A stretch of 64,000 bases of DNA, from NCBI GenBank assembly GCA_024195585.1, contig SWBL01000210.1, positions 1 to 64,000 of the forward strand, in the 5' to 3' direction. The position numbers and the translations under genes were made by a program. This stretch comes from Aureobasidium sp. EXF-3400 (lineage: Eukaryota > Ascomycota > Dothideomycetes > Dothideales > Saccotheciaceae). Positions within the stretch are counted from its first letter, which is position 1. Each line of letters starts with the position of its first letter. The notes beneath the pieces were generated by a model, which was not told the origin of the DNA, made no database searches, and saw nothing but the letters and a program-made list of their open reading frames with translations. Below are positions 34,685 to 47,303 of the stretch, in pieces.

Positions 34685-35301
34685 TTAGATGTAAACAGGG
34701 AGCAAGTTAACATCGGCGCAGCTGGAAGGGTTCTCGTAGTGGTAGTAGCTAAGGGTTGTTAGTAATCAGCATGCTCATGACGGGGACATGAAACTCACTT
34801 AAGCTTTTGGAACAATTGGGGAACACCGTGCCACCAGTCACAAACAAGCCAACCTCCGAACTGGTTGTAATTCGCAGGACTGCCTGGGGCGGTGCTCAGT
34901 TGGAGACCACTGGAGTTCATGAACCAACCACCGGTTCCACTTCCAGCGTCGATGCGGACAGGCTCCCAAGCAGCATAAAAATTAACGTCCTGGACATACA
35001 AATCGTAGGGGAATTGACCACCGAGATCGAAAAGTTGGTTGAGGTATGGTTCTCCATTGCTTTGTGTGATATTGGTGGCATTTTCGAAACCTTTGATGGC
35101 ATAGGATTTGTTGGCGTAGAGAACAGCATCATTCAAGCCGGCTCCAGTGTGAGATGCAACAAGCCAGAGATTGTCGAATTGATTCTTGTGTTCTGAACCA
35201 GACTTGAGCTGGGTATGGAGCAGATACTCGCGTGAAGTGTTCAAGGCTGCCAAACTGGTGCCAGCAAGAGCGAAAGCAGAGAAGATGGTGCTGAAGTGCA
35301 T
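34685..35301 (-). CDS. Small secreted protein, DUF7907-like
   Basis: The exons are complement(join(34685..34748,34799..35301)), for 188 residues. The start MHFSTIFSAFALAG is a clear signal peptide ending near ASLAA. The intron has a GTGAGT donor, a TACTAAC branch point and a CTTAG acceptor. Skipping it would truncate the protein at QKLK, while splicing adds a C-terminal segment ending SSCADVNLLPVYI. The two cysteines (LVCDWW and SSCADV) lie on different exons and may form a disulfide. The pattern of REY/LHTQLKSG near the N-terminus and WWHGVPQLF...CADV at the end matches fungal DUF7907 proteins as I remember them. The function is unknown; it is likely extracellular. Confidence 0.8.
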
Positions 35302-36539
35302 GATTGTTGAGTTGTCGTTGTTTGGGAGTAATATGAATATCTGAAAGATGAGAGTGATAGAGAAATGTGAGATACGACTGACCGTCTTTATATATTCTCG
35401 TAGTAATGATAGGAACGTCATTGCACGGCATAGCGACTACCACCTTAGGAAACAACCTTTTACCTGTATACTGATTTTACGTAGCTCGTATCTCTCTGGT
35501 GTAAGGATCCTTCAGAAGGACAAAGAGAGGAATGGATCGGCCAAAACGACTACCTGACTTGATCATCTATGCTCGTGGATGGTAGGACGCTAGGTCGAAG
35601 GATCTAGCTCCAGTATACAGCGCGCGGATATTCGGCGAAGCAGCAGAAATTCGAGCGTCATCAATGGAACAGGTGCATATGTTAGACTCGTGTGTTCGGT
35701 GAACAATTTATCAAAGTTGAATATCAAGAATCGAAGAAGGTACCAACTCAGTACTCGTATGTATGTACCACCGCCAAGCTCAGATTTGTGGGCTTGGTGC
35801 TGACCGCCTCAGCATCGAAGCTTTCTACCTCTCACTCCATTTTCTCTTGCACGTTAAGATCGATTTCTGACCAACAGAACCGGCAAGCATTCGGAAACAA
35901 GTTGCCATAGACTGCTTGGTAGTGCGTTGTAGCGGTGGCGATCGATGGGGTTAAACTCCCGTGCAACCCCGGATCATCGCGTCCCTATACGATTAGCAAC
36001 GACTGGAGTATTACATCTGAGCATCAAGGGAGCTCAGGATTCTTCATTGCGACAAGAAGCACGAAGAAGCTTTTTCTAAAAGTGTCTTAGCAAATACCAA
36101 GCTTCTCAGGGACGTCCTGAACGGTATTAGGCCTCTCGTATTTTTGGAATAAGCTACATGAAAGTGGTCACCAGGCAGACCTCCAAGGAAGAAGATCTTC
36201 GTTATTGAACGGAGATATGACAAGCCGGTGCAGATCCTGCTGTGCCACTTCGAAGTCATGTTATACGAAGGGTAGCTGCCCTACCCGACTCAGCCCACTG
36301 GAATTGACGTGTCGGTTCGTGCGTGTGACGAAACAGCAATGGCAAGCACAGATCCGCCTGGAGCGGGATTGTCTGGTTTTGCGTCTACGATCGTGTTCGT
36401 CAAACGAATTCGAGACCAGCGGCAATACACCAGAAAGGATGACTTACTCGAGCATCTCATGTCATCCCGAGTCAGAAATCTCGTTGAGTCTTGGAAGCAG
36501 ACAGGAAGGATGAATTTCTACAGATCGAAGTTACTGATC
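35302..36539. other. Intergenic region
   Basis: About 1.2 kb between the divergently placed secreted-protein gene and the 5'-nucleotidase remnant. It includes a TATA box for the former near 35387. The part after about 36300 may be decayed 5' sequence of the nucleotidase gene. Confidence 0.4.
35387..35394 (-). promoter_or_regulatory. TATA box of the DUF7907-like gene
   Basis: On the minus strand this reads TATATAAA, 86-93 bp upstream of the start codon. The spacing is normal for strongly regulated fungal genes such as small secreted proteins. Confidence 0.55.
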
Positions 36540-38469
36540 TCAAGTTATCGGATTCGGCCCGAGCTTGGAGAGCAGTGTAACCAAAGGTTGTTCGATGAGC
36601 CACTCAAGGACTATACGAGCCTAAGCTGACATTGAGCGGAACACAGGCGCTCACATGGTACCAATCTTGAACAACGTTCCAGTCACTGCTGCTTGCGTCG
36701 GAAACCATGAGCTTGACATGGGAGTCCCTCAATTCGAGCATCTCGCCTCTCAATGCAACTTCCCATGGCTACTAGCCAACGTGACGGACCCGGCACTAGG
36801 AGCAAATATCCCTCTGGGCCACGCACAGAAGACCACCATGCTTACAACATCCACTGGAATCAAGATCGGTATTATCGGACTAGCTGAGCAGGAATGGCTA
36901 GAAGCGGTCAACTCCCTGCCCACCAACCTGGTACATATCGATCCTGCCGTCACAGCGCGCGAACTGATACCAGGCCTTCGAGCCCAAGGTGCTGAGATGA
37001 TAATTGCATTGTGTCATCAGCGGGAACACCATGACACAAGACTAGCTCAGGAGGTACCAGAAATCGACATCATTCTGTCCGGACATGATCATCACTACCG
37101 CCACTCCAAAGTACGCGAAACTCATGTCCTGTGCTCGGGTAGCGACTACAAGCAGCTTAGCTATATCGAAGCGGTGAAAACAGCTGGCGGCAGATAGGAC
37201 TTCGCCATTACCCGTCGGGATATTGTCAGCACTATCAAAGAAGACCCAGCTACTGTAGAGTTGCTTGATAAGCTATTCTCATCGCTCCAGAGCAAATTGC
37301 AGAAAGTAGTCGGCTATACTGCTGTACCACTGGACTGCCGATTCAGCACTATTCGGAGTCAGGAATCGAATATGGGCAATTTTGTCTCAGACCTGATGCG
37401 CTACTACTATGGTACCGACTGCGCGTTGATCGTTGGAGGTACGATCCGAGCCGACATGGTCTATCCTCCAGGCATCTTACGGCTGAAGGACATCGTGGAT
37501 TGGTGAGTACATCCTACATACCAACCTCAACGAGATGAACATGGAGAACGATAAGCTGATGGCTGCTAGCTTCCCGTTCGAGGATCCCGTTGTTGTGATC
37601 AAGCTCAAGGGCCAACAATTACTCGAGGCACTGCAGAATGGTGTGTCCAAGTATCCAGCTCTGGACGGTCGCTTCCCTCAGGTGTCGAACATCAGTTTCA
37701 CCTTCGATCCTTCGAGAAACGCTCAAGATCGAGTGGTCGGAGTACAGATTGGGGGACTGCCGCTCGATTTGAATCGAGAATACACCCTAGCAACTCGAGA
37801 CTTTTTGGTCAGAGGGGGAGGTACGTGTTGGACAATTGTAGACGATACTAGTCGTGATGCTAATTTTACACAGATGGCTATAATTGCCTTCGTACACAAC
37901 AACAAGGAGGGTCAACTATCTCTGTGGTTGACGAGGAGAATGGCATACTGATCTCAATGTTACTGCGACAACACTTCTTGTCATCAATGACAGTCGGACG
38001 CTGGAAAAACTGGGGTGCAGCACTTGGACAACACTGGAGTACAGTACAAGAGCATCTCCGACGCACGGGATCAGTGGTCGAGCACACAGATACCAGGCAT
38101 ACATTCAGGAGAGACAGCAGCGATGCATCAGCCCGTAGAGCCAGCGTCGACGTGTCTTCTGGAAGAAGAAAGAGCAGTGCTATCTGGGACAGGCCGCCAG
38201 TGAGAATTGTTGAACCAGCAGAAATGGATCTCAGTGCGTCTGAAGATGAGTCTGAGTTGACGGCTCCAGTGCTGGCCAGAGAACCATCACCAGAAGAGCA
38301 CGAACTGATGGTGGCCAGGAAAGCCATGCGAAAGTGGTGGCGATTGGCTGGCTTGAACAAAAGACATGCGATGGGGTACGAGGCAGGCGAGGAACTGGGA
38401 GTGGGATGGACCAGAGGCATCTGTCCACAAGTGGAGGGACGCATCAAAATGGTGTTACGCGTGCTTTGA
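36540..38469 (+). pseudogene. Decayed 5'-nucleotidase / metallophosphatase family gene
   Basis: Four exon pieces can be traced: to 36586, 36647-37502, 37570-37820 and 37874-38469, all joined by GT/AG introns in frame. The sequence has GNHELD, GHDHHY, NMGNFVSDLM and FPFEDPVVVI, and a WTRGICPQVEGRI end, so it is the metallophosphatase plus 5'-nucleotidase C-terminal family. An in-frame TAG at 37195-37197 sits where relatives carry a Trp (GW-DF), consistent with TGG to TAG. The 5' end stops being readable just before FGPSLESSVTKG: the SGD motif and the N-terminal metal-binding D-x-H motif are missing, and all frames carry stops. It is best read as a pseudogene; stop readthrough or an annotation-resistant 5' end is less likely. 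Confidence 0.7.
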
Positions 38470-38625
38470 AGTGACTCGATCGACCTAAAGACCTAATCCC
38501 GATTACTTCCTCCTACATCTATGAGTCCTCGCATACCAAACCATCCGTCGCGGGTTGATGTGCATAACAAGATGAATCTATGGGCATTATTGTCGTGAAT
38601 GTGGTAGTATGACATGGAGATTGCT

Positions 38626-39227
38626 TCATCTCTTCTTCTTGCTGACAACGGTGGTAAAGCCATCTTCGTCGACCTCGGGCTCTTGCTTCTCGCGTGGCGC
38701 AGGAGCAGGAGCAGGAGCAGCATCGTCCATATCGACATCATCGTCGTCGCTCTCTTCTTCGCTGCTCTCGTCATCATCGTGCTTGTGCTCGACAACCTGA
38801 AGGTTTTGAGGGATTCTTCCTCCACGCTCCTCGAACCTCCTCTTGACAGCATCGACACCAGAGAAGTTTCCCTCGGCAGTCTCTTTCCTGAGCTTCATGA
38901 TCTCTTCGGCGACAGGGATTTCGCTCTCGTCCTCGACGTTGAGATCGAACTCGTCCTGCATGACTTGCAATAAAACTGCTTCGACGTCGAATTCATCGGT
39001 ATCGGGGCGCTCGACAAACAAGTCACTGATGGCACCGGCGAACCAGTCGCGCTTTGCGGAACTGTCCTCGCCTCCCCAGTTGCTGGTGACGGCGATGGTG
39101 AGGGCAGGCCAGAGGCCCAGGGCGTACCAGATGCCGAGATCGAATTTGGATTGGATCGTTTCTGTGCTTTATTAGCCGCTAAAATCGCATTCGTATTACA
39201 GCAGGTCTCATTACCTTGGTCTGCCAT
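38626..39227 (-). CDS. TSR2: Pre-rRNA-processing protein Tsr2
   Basis: The exons are complement(join(38626..39161,39215..39227)), for 182 residues; the first exon encodes only four codons and a base. Tsr2 is the chaperone that delivers Rps26 (eS26) to pre-ribosomes and is needed for 20S rRNA processing. The conserved core shows ALGLWPALTIAV, NWGG, WFAGAISDLF and EAVLLQVMQDEF. The C-terminus is an acidic stretch (SSEEESDDDDVDMDD) ending DGFTTVVSKKKR, both typical of Tsr2. It is divergent from the hydrolase gene across 388 bp. Confidence 0.9.
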
Positions 39228-39615
39228 GATTGTGTTTTGGTATCGAGTTGAGCAGTGATGGCATAATTATTTCGCGACAACGAAAATTTGAGCTTGGACC
39301 GGGTTTCCCCAGATCTCGGAAGTGGTTGGCGGACCCTGGAGACGGTCAACGGCGCCACAGGCGTCACGATCGGCGTTCGACGGAAGGCTTCATCTCCGCT
39401 GTTTTAACGGTTGCGCTTGCTCGAAACAAATGTGTTAGAAGACGGCTCCTGCCTCCTTTGCATGTGCTTCGAGTCTCTGTTTCAGACTTTGTTACTCGAA
39501 CGATTGCTTGCACTACCCCCGCTCGTCTTTCCAGCTGCTATGCGTTCATAGCCAGGACCACCAGAGACCAGATCGCATTCATCACAAAGGGGCCATCTAA
39601 TCAAAAGGATCAGCC
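39228..39615. promoter_or_regulatory. Divergent promoter, TSR2 / hydrolase
   Basis: 388 bp separate the two start codons. No TATA box is evident, as expected for constitutively expressed genes. Nothing else is recognised. Confidence 0.5.
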
Positions 39616-42398
39616 ATGGTCTTGAGCACTCTCGGAGTGGCTGCCGATGTCACTCCCTCGGTCATTGAGACCTTCTTCTCCCATGTAAGCCTCCGCCAGA
39701 CATGATGCGACATAGTCGGGTATACTAACACTACTGGCAGTATCTCAACCGCAAGCCGCTCAAGGGAAAACCCACCGCCCATGTTTCGTACCACGAGGGT
39801 TTGCGCCTGATTCGCCAATTCCTCTCCTATGCCTCCCAACACACGGTCGAAGATATCCAGGCCTTCACTGGCCAATGGGTACCTACTCCCACCTGGGTCA
39901 AGCTCGAAGAAGTTCCCATCTCGCAAGCTCATCTCAACCGCTCAGCCGACCTTCTCAAAGCCCAGCTTGGCCCTGCAGGCTTGCAAAGAGTTGGAGGTCA
40001 AGATTGGTGGCAATGGAGACGACCTGAAATTGCCCTGAAGGGCGAGTGGATTGAAATGCGCCAGGACTACAACGACCGAGTCGCTGCCAATGACAAGAGT
40101 GACCGTGTCATCCTCTACGTCCACGGCGGTGCCTACTACTTTGGCTCGGTTGACGAGCACCGCTACCAGATGCAGCGTCATGCTCGAAAGCTCAAGGCCC
40201 GCATATTCGCCCCGAGATATCGCCTTGCTCCCCAGTTCCCCTTCCCGTGCGGTCTGCACGATTGTATCGCCGCCTACCTTCATGTCATTGAGCATTGCGA
40301 TCCCTCGACCGTCCTTCTGGGCGGCGATTCAGCTGGTGGTGGCATGGTAATCAACATGCTCGTCACTCTCCGCGATCAGGGCATTCCCCTTCCAGCTGGT
40401 GCTCTTCTCTTGTCTCCATGGGTCGACCTCACCCATTCCTTCCCCAGTGTGGCCGGAGAGGGCAACTTTGACTACATTCCTGCCAACGGCTTTCACCACA
40501 GACCATCAATGGCGTGGCCACCACCGAACGCCAACAACATGAGAGAGCTCAAATCTCCGGACCCCAACCCACCTCGGAGGTCCAAGGAGGAAAAGAAGAA
40601 GCTCGAACGAGAGGCTACCATGGGCTTCTCCGTCAACGACATACCCGAGGACGAGAAACATGATCGAGCAACCCGTCCACGTGCTAAGAGCATCCCGGGC
40701 GGCGAGCATCTATCCATTGAGTTGGACGGCAAGCTGATCGAGCTCACCGATCAGATCCAGATGTACACTACCAACGATATGCTCGCACATCCCATGGTCT
40801 CTCCTGTGATGCAGCCGTCTCTGGGTGGTCTGCCACCCCTGCTCATTCAAACAGGTGGCGGCGAGCTCCTGCGTGACGAGCAAATCTACATTGCTCACAA
40901 GGCCGCCAACCCATCTGCCTACCTTCCCAACAAAAAGGTCATGGACGAGTTTGACCCTGATCGAAAGATCGTAGACAAGTATCCGCCAACACATGTCGTT
41001 CTGCAGGTTTGGGATGATCTCTGCCATGTTCCGCACACTCTGAGTTTCACTCGACCTGCGAAGTACATGTATCGCAGTGTCGCACAATTCGGTGCCTGGG
41101 CCTTAGCTCGTGCCCAAGACCAAGCCATCACCATTCTTGACGATGATGCAATCAGTATCATCAGCACCAGGTCAAGCCAGGAGAGCGACGACCCCTCCAG
41201 AGATGAGAGTGACCGCGGTAGAACCGTGGACAAGAAGTTTCCAGATGCTTTAGGTACCCCGATTCGTGCTCACATAGTCACAACCGCTTCCGGGTCTGTA
41301 GGTAAGGCTGGTGATCCATTGCCTCCTTTCCAAGACTATATGGTTCGACAGCGGGTTGATAGACACGGCGTCACATACCCTTTGGCTGAAGTATTAGATA
41401 TACCATGCCTGCAGCTAGATCCCAACACTATTGGCATGATCAAGCCCGGTCCTGTTAGAAAGTGGATCGCGAAGAAGGCTGACTGGGACGTCAAGTATGG
41501 TAAGGATAAGCGCGCGATACAGAAACAACGCATCAAGGACATGGCTGAGGGCTACGATACGTTTGGAGCTGGAGAAGTCCCACCGCCTACTGCTTTAGCT
41601 GGACGCCGTAAGAAGGACATGCCAGGTCAAAAAGCACGTAAGGGCAAATCATGGGGTCTTGCCATGTGGTCAGGATGGGGTTCCAAGCACGACGAGGACA
41701 CCCTTGGCCGCGAACAGAAGATTAACCGCGCACCCACACAGTCGGTCGTGGTCCCAGAAGCCGGCGCTACACCCGCAACTGTCGGCCCAGATCAGGCAGC
41801 TGCGCGAGCGAACTCACCCTCGATGGAAACCAGACCCACATTTGACCGCAGCATGAGTCCCCGATACCGCACCATCACAGATTTGGGTCAAGCCGGTCCT
41901 CGCTCCAGACCCACCACCTCATCATCTGTTCTACCACCACCAGTTCCGGCTAAGGACTCACCAAAAGGCAAAGAAGCCGTCAGAGACGACGAAGTATACC
42001 TCGCACCCTACGGCATGCACACCAAAGTTCCTGGCTCAGACAACACATTCCTGAGCAACAACAGCGCTCGCCCTCACAATGGCGAAGTCGCTTACCCTTT
42101 CAAGCTCAAGAACGAAGCTGCTACCGCGAGTACAGTGACATTAGACTCTGCTGCTCATGTCAGACCGATGGGTAGGACTGATGATGAATCTATGGCTGAG
42201 AGTTCGAGACCTGCTACCGGCAGGGGAGTGGGTTCTATGGATGGGCAAGTCGAGGATGGTGTTATTGCTGATGAACCTGGCGTTGGAGTCTACGAGACCG
42301 CGACAGGGCTCAAGGGTAAGGGTAGAGCTGTTCATGGAGACGAGGATGGTCCCGTGAGACCGCCGTTGGAGTCGTTTGTCACCGCGAAGGACTTCTGA
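39616..42398 (+). CDS. HSL-type alpha/beta hydrolase with long disordered tail
   Basis: The exons are join(39616..39684,39741..42398), for 908 residues. The hydrolase_3 fold occupies about residues 140-500. The oxyanion motif HGG is at about 151-153 (YVHGGAYY), and the nucleophile Ser 220 is in GDSAGG. The acid and histidine are probably in GGGELLRDE and in the DDLCHVPH stretch. A proline- and charge-rich insertion of about 110 residues separates the nucleophile half from the acid/His half. The last ~400 residues are low-complexity and Ser/Pro-rich, likely disordered. It should cleave ester bonds of lipids or acylated small molecules; the substrate is not predictable. There is no signal peptide. 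Confidence 0.85.
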
Positions 42399-42863
42399 TC
42401 TTCGGAAGAAGCGAACATCGAGGTGTATTGTTTGCGAGTTACAGTAGATACCCCCTTATATAATAGCTGCAAGTATTCATTAATATTGTCTCAGAGCCCG
42501 AATTCACTCGACTCATCAATGTCGATCGAAGATGGAGATGAAACAGTGAATCCTTTCTTCGGGTAGGAAACACGCCGTGTACTTTATGCTACCAAACGCC
42601 AAAGCGGATGAGACGAGACTTTCTTTTCTTGTGTATAGCAAGACCCATTTCCGCCCCTTCTCTCAATGAGAACCTAGGAAAGGCCAACCGAGCAAGATAG
42701 CGAAGCCATCCGCAACGAGAAAAGAGATGTGTCGACCATGCAAGAGAGACCGAGGAAACCCAACCCAAAAACAAAACCCGGCCAGAAGACGCCAAAAGAG
42801 AGTAAGCAGCCCGGGTTCAGAGAACAGACGTGATTTCAAGCCCGTCCATTTGCACGCTCTGCC
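42399..42863. other. Intergenic region between convergent genes
   Basis: About 465 bp between the stops of the hydrolase and J-domain genes. It should hold both 3' UTRs. I see no other structure. Confidence 0.5.
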
Positions 42864-45800
42864 TCAATTCTCAGGCAACCCAGCCCCCAAACTCACAACC
42901 CTAACCCTCTCCCTCACCGCCTCAAACTCCATAACCGCTTCCCTATGCTTCTCACACCCAACATTCCAATGTTCCCTGACCCTCTCATCTTCCTTGACAG
43001 CCTGCGCATAACTCATGAATCCCTCGCCAGTACTTGCTTCCCCCACAGCCTCTAGTGCTCTAATACCACCTCTGACAACTTTATCAGCCAAGTGCTGGCG
43101 ACTGGCAAAGTGTTTGACAATCACTGCATTGTATTTGTTGAATTTGTCGAGGTAGATGGAGAAGGTTGTGCAGTAGGTTGACCAGGATGCGCGGGAGAGT
43201 TTTGTGGGTGTGGAGGGGGCGCGAGGGAGGGGTGGGAGGACTAGGTTTTGGGGTGTGAAGGTGGGGATTGTGGTGGAGGCTTTGGAGGTGAAAGGCAAGG
43301 TGCTGCTGATGTATGTGAGACCGTCTAGGCCTTGAGGCTGAGAGTCGACTGCGGCGCTGAGATCGTCGAGTTTGACGTTGAAGCCTGAGCTTTGGCGCTT
43401 GTTCGCCTCGGTGTCGCTTTGGCGGAGTTGAGTCGTGTCGACGGGGTAAATTCGTGGCTCCTGGGAGGTGGAGGGTTGAGGTGCAGTAGGTGCGCTGGCT
43501 GGCGGTGCATCATCTACGTCCATCTCATCCGGTGATTGTGTCCGAACATTCTCATCCGCTTCATCTGCTACAGTCGCGGGCTTCGGTGTGTTGACTGGAA
43601 TCTTATTGGCAACCCTCGAACCCTTTCTCACCGCGGCCGAGTTGCTCCTAGAGGCTGTTTTCGACTCTGGTTTACCTGGTGAAGAGGTGCGAAGAGTGTT
43701 GGGGTCAAAAGCCCATGTTGCGTCCTGGAAGTGCTTAGCCCATTCTTCAGGCGAGTACTTGGCCGGCGGTGGAGGAGGTGATGACATAGTAGGATCCAGA
43801 GTAGAGTCAACGTTGTTTTCCTGTGTAGACGTCTCATGGACGGTATTGGTCCTCGATGGTTGACGGAAGGCTCTCGACGACTTGCGCGAGGGTGTGGTAG
43901 ATTTGCGACCAGTAGAGGCCTGGGCGGCAGCGAAAACATTGTTACTGGTAAAGTCGCCAGCCCACTGTTCGGGTACGAATGATGTGTTGATACTGTCTTC
44001 GCTGCGGCTCTTGGCCATGTTTGGCCTGAAGGTGTCAGCATTGATGGGCATCGTGAATCTGTCAGACAAAAAGTCAGTATCGGACTGATGTGAAGAACGA
44101 TTGTCAAAAATGATACAGGCCAGTAGCATCGTCTTTGGTGAAACAAGTTCTCTTGTAAGGTGATTTGAGTTTGGGGGTGTCATTGGTAGTCAAATCGAAA
44201 AAATGTTCAGGAACAGGCCGTTGCTGCGGTCTCTTGCGGAAAGTTGGTTGACTCTTTTCCACATTTGCAGACGTTTCAATGTTCGTAAGATCCACCCAGG
44301 CGCGTTGAGCAGCTGAATGGCTCCGTTTGACGGGAGGAACAGAGGACGGAACAGCCCATCGAGGAATCTCATCGGGACTTTTGTTGTGTTGGTAGTTTCT
44401 CCCAAAAGGATAAACAGGGGAAGGCATTTTTGCACGCGTCTTGGGAGGAGGAGTAGAGAAATGGTTGGCATACATTGTTGGTTTGTTCCTTTCGCCAGCA
44501 TCGCCTGCTGCGTCTGGACCAGAAGTGTTGTTTTCGGCGGCCTCGGCTGGAGCTTTGTACGGCACGCCATTCTTGAACTGTCGGCTAGGCGGATTGGGCG
44601 TCCTCTTAGGACGAGTGAAAGGGCGGGCAGAAGAATCAGCGGGCTGATCGGTCGTGGTCGGCTGGGGGTTGTTCTGTGCAGTGTCAGGAGTGGTGGAAGC
44701 GGAGTCGTCTTCAGTCTCGGAGTCGTCGCTCGAGCTGTAGACGACAAAAGGCTTCCTGGCAGTACCAGTACCAGCCTTACGTGTCGACTGACGGAATTGT
44801 CCTCCCGAAGCCATGGGCACATGGGGAGTGCTGGCTGTTCGACGAGCATCCTCGCCTGCGTAGCTTGTCCTAGTACGAGCATCTCCGGCAGGAACATCAG
44901 AGTAGTTCTTTTGCGATGCAGAACGCGGTGGTGGAGGTGGATAGTATGGTGGGTCCACGGACTTTCTCCTTGATGATGAGTAATTGGCTGTACTGCCTGC
45001 CTGACCTTCATCGCCAGTCGACGAGGGATCAAAGCCACCCTTCTTCGGCGTGCTGGATGAGGCCGAAGCACCTGAATTGCTTGCACCAGCGCCATTGTAC
45101 TCGGCCCAGGCAGAGCGGAAGCCACCATATCCAGGCGCAGGCTTCGGAGGAGCCTCGTGGTACTTGGTACCCGCGCGAATGTCCTCCTCGGTCGGGAAGC
45201 GAGTGTCTCGTCTAGGGGGCGGGTTCGGTACTGGACGTTTGGGCGATGGTCGTGGTGGTGGCTGTGGGGATGCACCAGCCGTCTGGGATTTCATATTCTG
45301 CCATGCGTTGAAGACATTTGCAGGGTCTGCCGGGTTGTTCTTCTTGCTCGTAGGAGCGGGCTTCGGGAAGTTTGTGAACCGGTCAGCACCTGAGGCGCCG
45401 GATGCAGTGCTACGCCATGTGCCAGTTGGGTTGGGTGTACGTCTGGGCGGCGGAGGGAAGTCTGATCTGGTCTGGTACATGGGGTTCGTTCCGCCGCTCC
45501 TCGGTGGCACGTTGGGTTTGGTGAAGGCACCACCGCCCAGTCCTGCCTTTCTGCGGTCTGCATCATATCTTGTCTTGGATATCGGGTCGTGGAGGATTTC
45601 GTGTGCGGCTTGGATGGCCTGAAACTTGGGAACGATTTCTGATTCTTTGCCGGGGTTTCGGTCGGGGTGGTACTTCAGCGCTGCTACGCATTAGCGGGAG
45701 CTCGTGTGGTGGCCATGAGAGTGTTACCGAGCTTGCGGTATGCCTTCTTGATGTCTTCTACGGAGGCATCCTATTCTCGCCGTCAGCTACTGTCGCCGAG

Positions 45801-45883
45801 GCTCGCTCATGTCTTGCAAGCAGACGTACATTGGGCAGTTCAAGATCCGCATAGTAGTTCCGTTTGATATCCGCCTTCACCAT
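42864..45883 (-). CDS. J-domain (DnaJ-type) protein with long disordered region
   Basis: Four exons: complement(join(42864..44058,44117..45683,45728..45770,45830..45883)), for 952 residues. The first three exons encode an N-terminal J-domain beginning MVKADIKRNYY; the HPD motif that stimulates Hsp70 is in ALKYHPDRNPG. The next ~650 residues are Pro/Ser/Thr-rich and disordered (PPPPRRTPNP, SASSSSTPKKGG). The C-terminal ~250 residues, after the last intron, are partly helical (ASWSTYCTTFSIYLDKFNKYN). It is a type III J-protein, a co-chaperone for a cytosolic or nuclear Hsp70. The client is unknown. Confidence 0.85.
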
Positions 45884-47303
45884 GATCCTGGCGAGACTAT
45901 GGCTTCACAACAATGAGGCGTGGTGTGATGCGATACCATCAAGGCCCTGCGTCAGAGGCTCGTGCTGCTGGATTGTCGATGATGCGCGTGGTTTGTGGAA
46001 GGACTGGCGGTAAGATCAACAACAAGATACAATAGGAGTCCAAGTCTAGAGGTGGAGTGAACAAATGAAGAGAGGCCAACGGTCAGAAGCCCGTGTCATG
46101 CGTTGTCTTCAATTTACGAAGGCCGGCCGCTTGATTGTTGCGCAAAAGCTGCCCCTCCAAACATGTGAAAGCGACATGTTTTGTTTCGACCTTCACTGCG
46201 ACGACTACGACACAAAGTATTATTTTATCTCCTTCCCTTCTAGAACGACGAATGCAATTAGTACTATCACAATTGAGAGCCATCATAGAGATCAAGCAAA
46301 TGAAGTAACTTGTACAAGTCATTGCTCGCCCTGCGGCTTGCAGCTGACGACTTCCGTTGCTGTTTTCTTCTCCATCGCCGCCCAAGCAACCACAACCATG
46401 AATTATGCATAAATCATGCACAAGCCACGCATTAGCCACAGCATTACCTTCAAGGTATATTTGGGAGAGTGAAGACAGGCTCATCTATCGGGCAGTCTGT
46501 CGGACTGAAAAAGAAACCATGGCGTGGACCTGTTAGCCAATCCGTTCTCGTGCAGCCCGTGAAAGATCCAGTCGCAACATCGAACCTCATCGCTCTCGGA
46601 TGTGATGAAGTAGTGGCTCTGAACGAGCGGCGGTAGATGCTAAAAACGCAACACAGGAGCTTTCGGGATGCCATGCTCCACCTGTATATGTATGTAATAT
46701 CACAGTCCGGTATCGAAAGACTGCAGGAAAGCGTAGAACTATATATCCACAGCCCATGCCCACACCCCTCCCGTAACATACATAACCAGAAGAAATCAGA
46801 GACAGGGGAAACCACTCGCTGCAACTCATTCAATTGATGCAAACATGACAACACCAGCAAGGAAAGGCGGGAAATGTAAGATTTATAAGACCAAGAAACA
46901 TCTCGATCACTGCAGTATAAAGACACACCACGCTTGCACCCCGCCAGGATCCGTTGCATCGACATGTAAGAGAGGTATGAAAAGAAATGACAGGAAGAAA
47001 TGGAAGTTTTGATATTCGCTTGTGTCTCGACGAGAGAACGGGGGATATGAATTTTGCAATGATGCAGAAAGACAGGGGCTCAAAGAAAAAAGCTTGCGAT
47101 AAAACACCAGAGGCATTTTGTCCTCGTCATAAGGGTCATGAAGGGTTGTAACCAGTGCGAATCAAAGTCATGTACAGTTGCCCCAGCCTCCATTTGGCTG
47201 TGAGCTGTATGAGTGGTTGTTTTGTAATAGTTGCTAATTGTATGTTGATGTGTTGTGAGAGAGGGTGTCTTTATCCAGGAAGAGGAGAGTTCGATCGAGT
47301 CGA
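45884..47303. other. Intergenic region
   Basis: About 1.4 kb between two minus-strand genes. It contains the J-protein promoter and the 3' UTR of the PDK1-type kinase. Short open frames on both strands have no recognisable content. Confidence 0.5.

Noticed and set aside
44190..45275. 361-codon open frame on the minus strand within the J-domain gene
   Set aside because: It is a shifted frame of the disordered region of the J-protein; the composition (Arg/Pro/Leu) follows from that sequence, and there is no start context.
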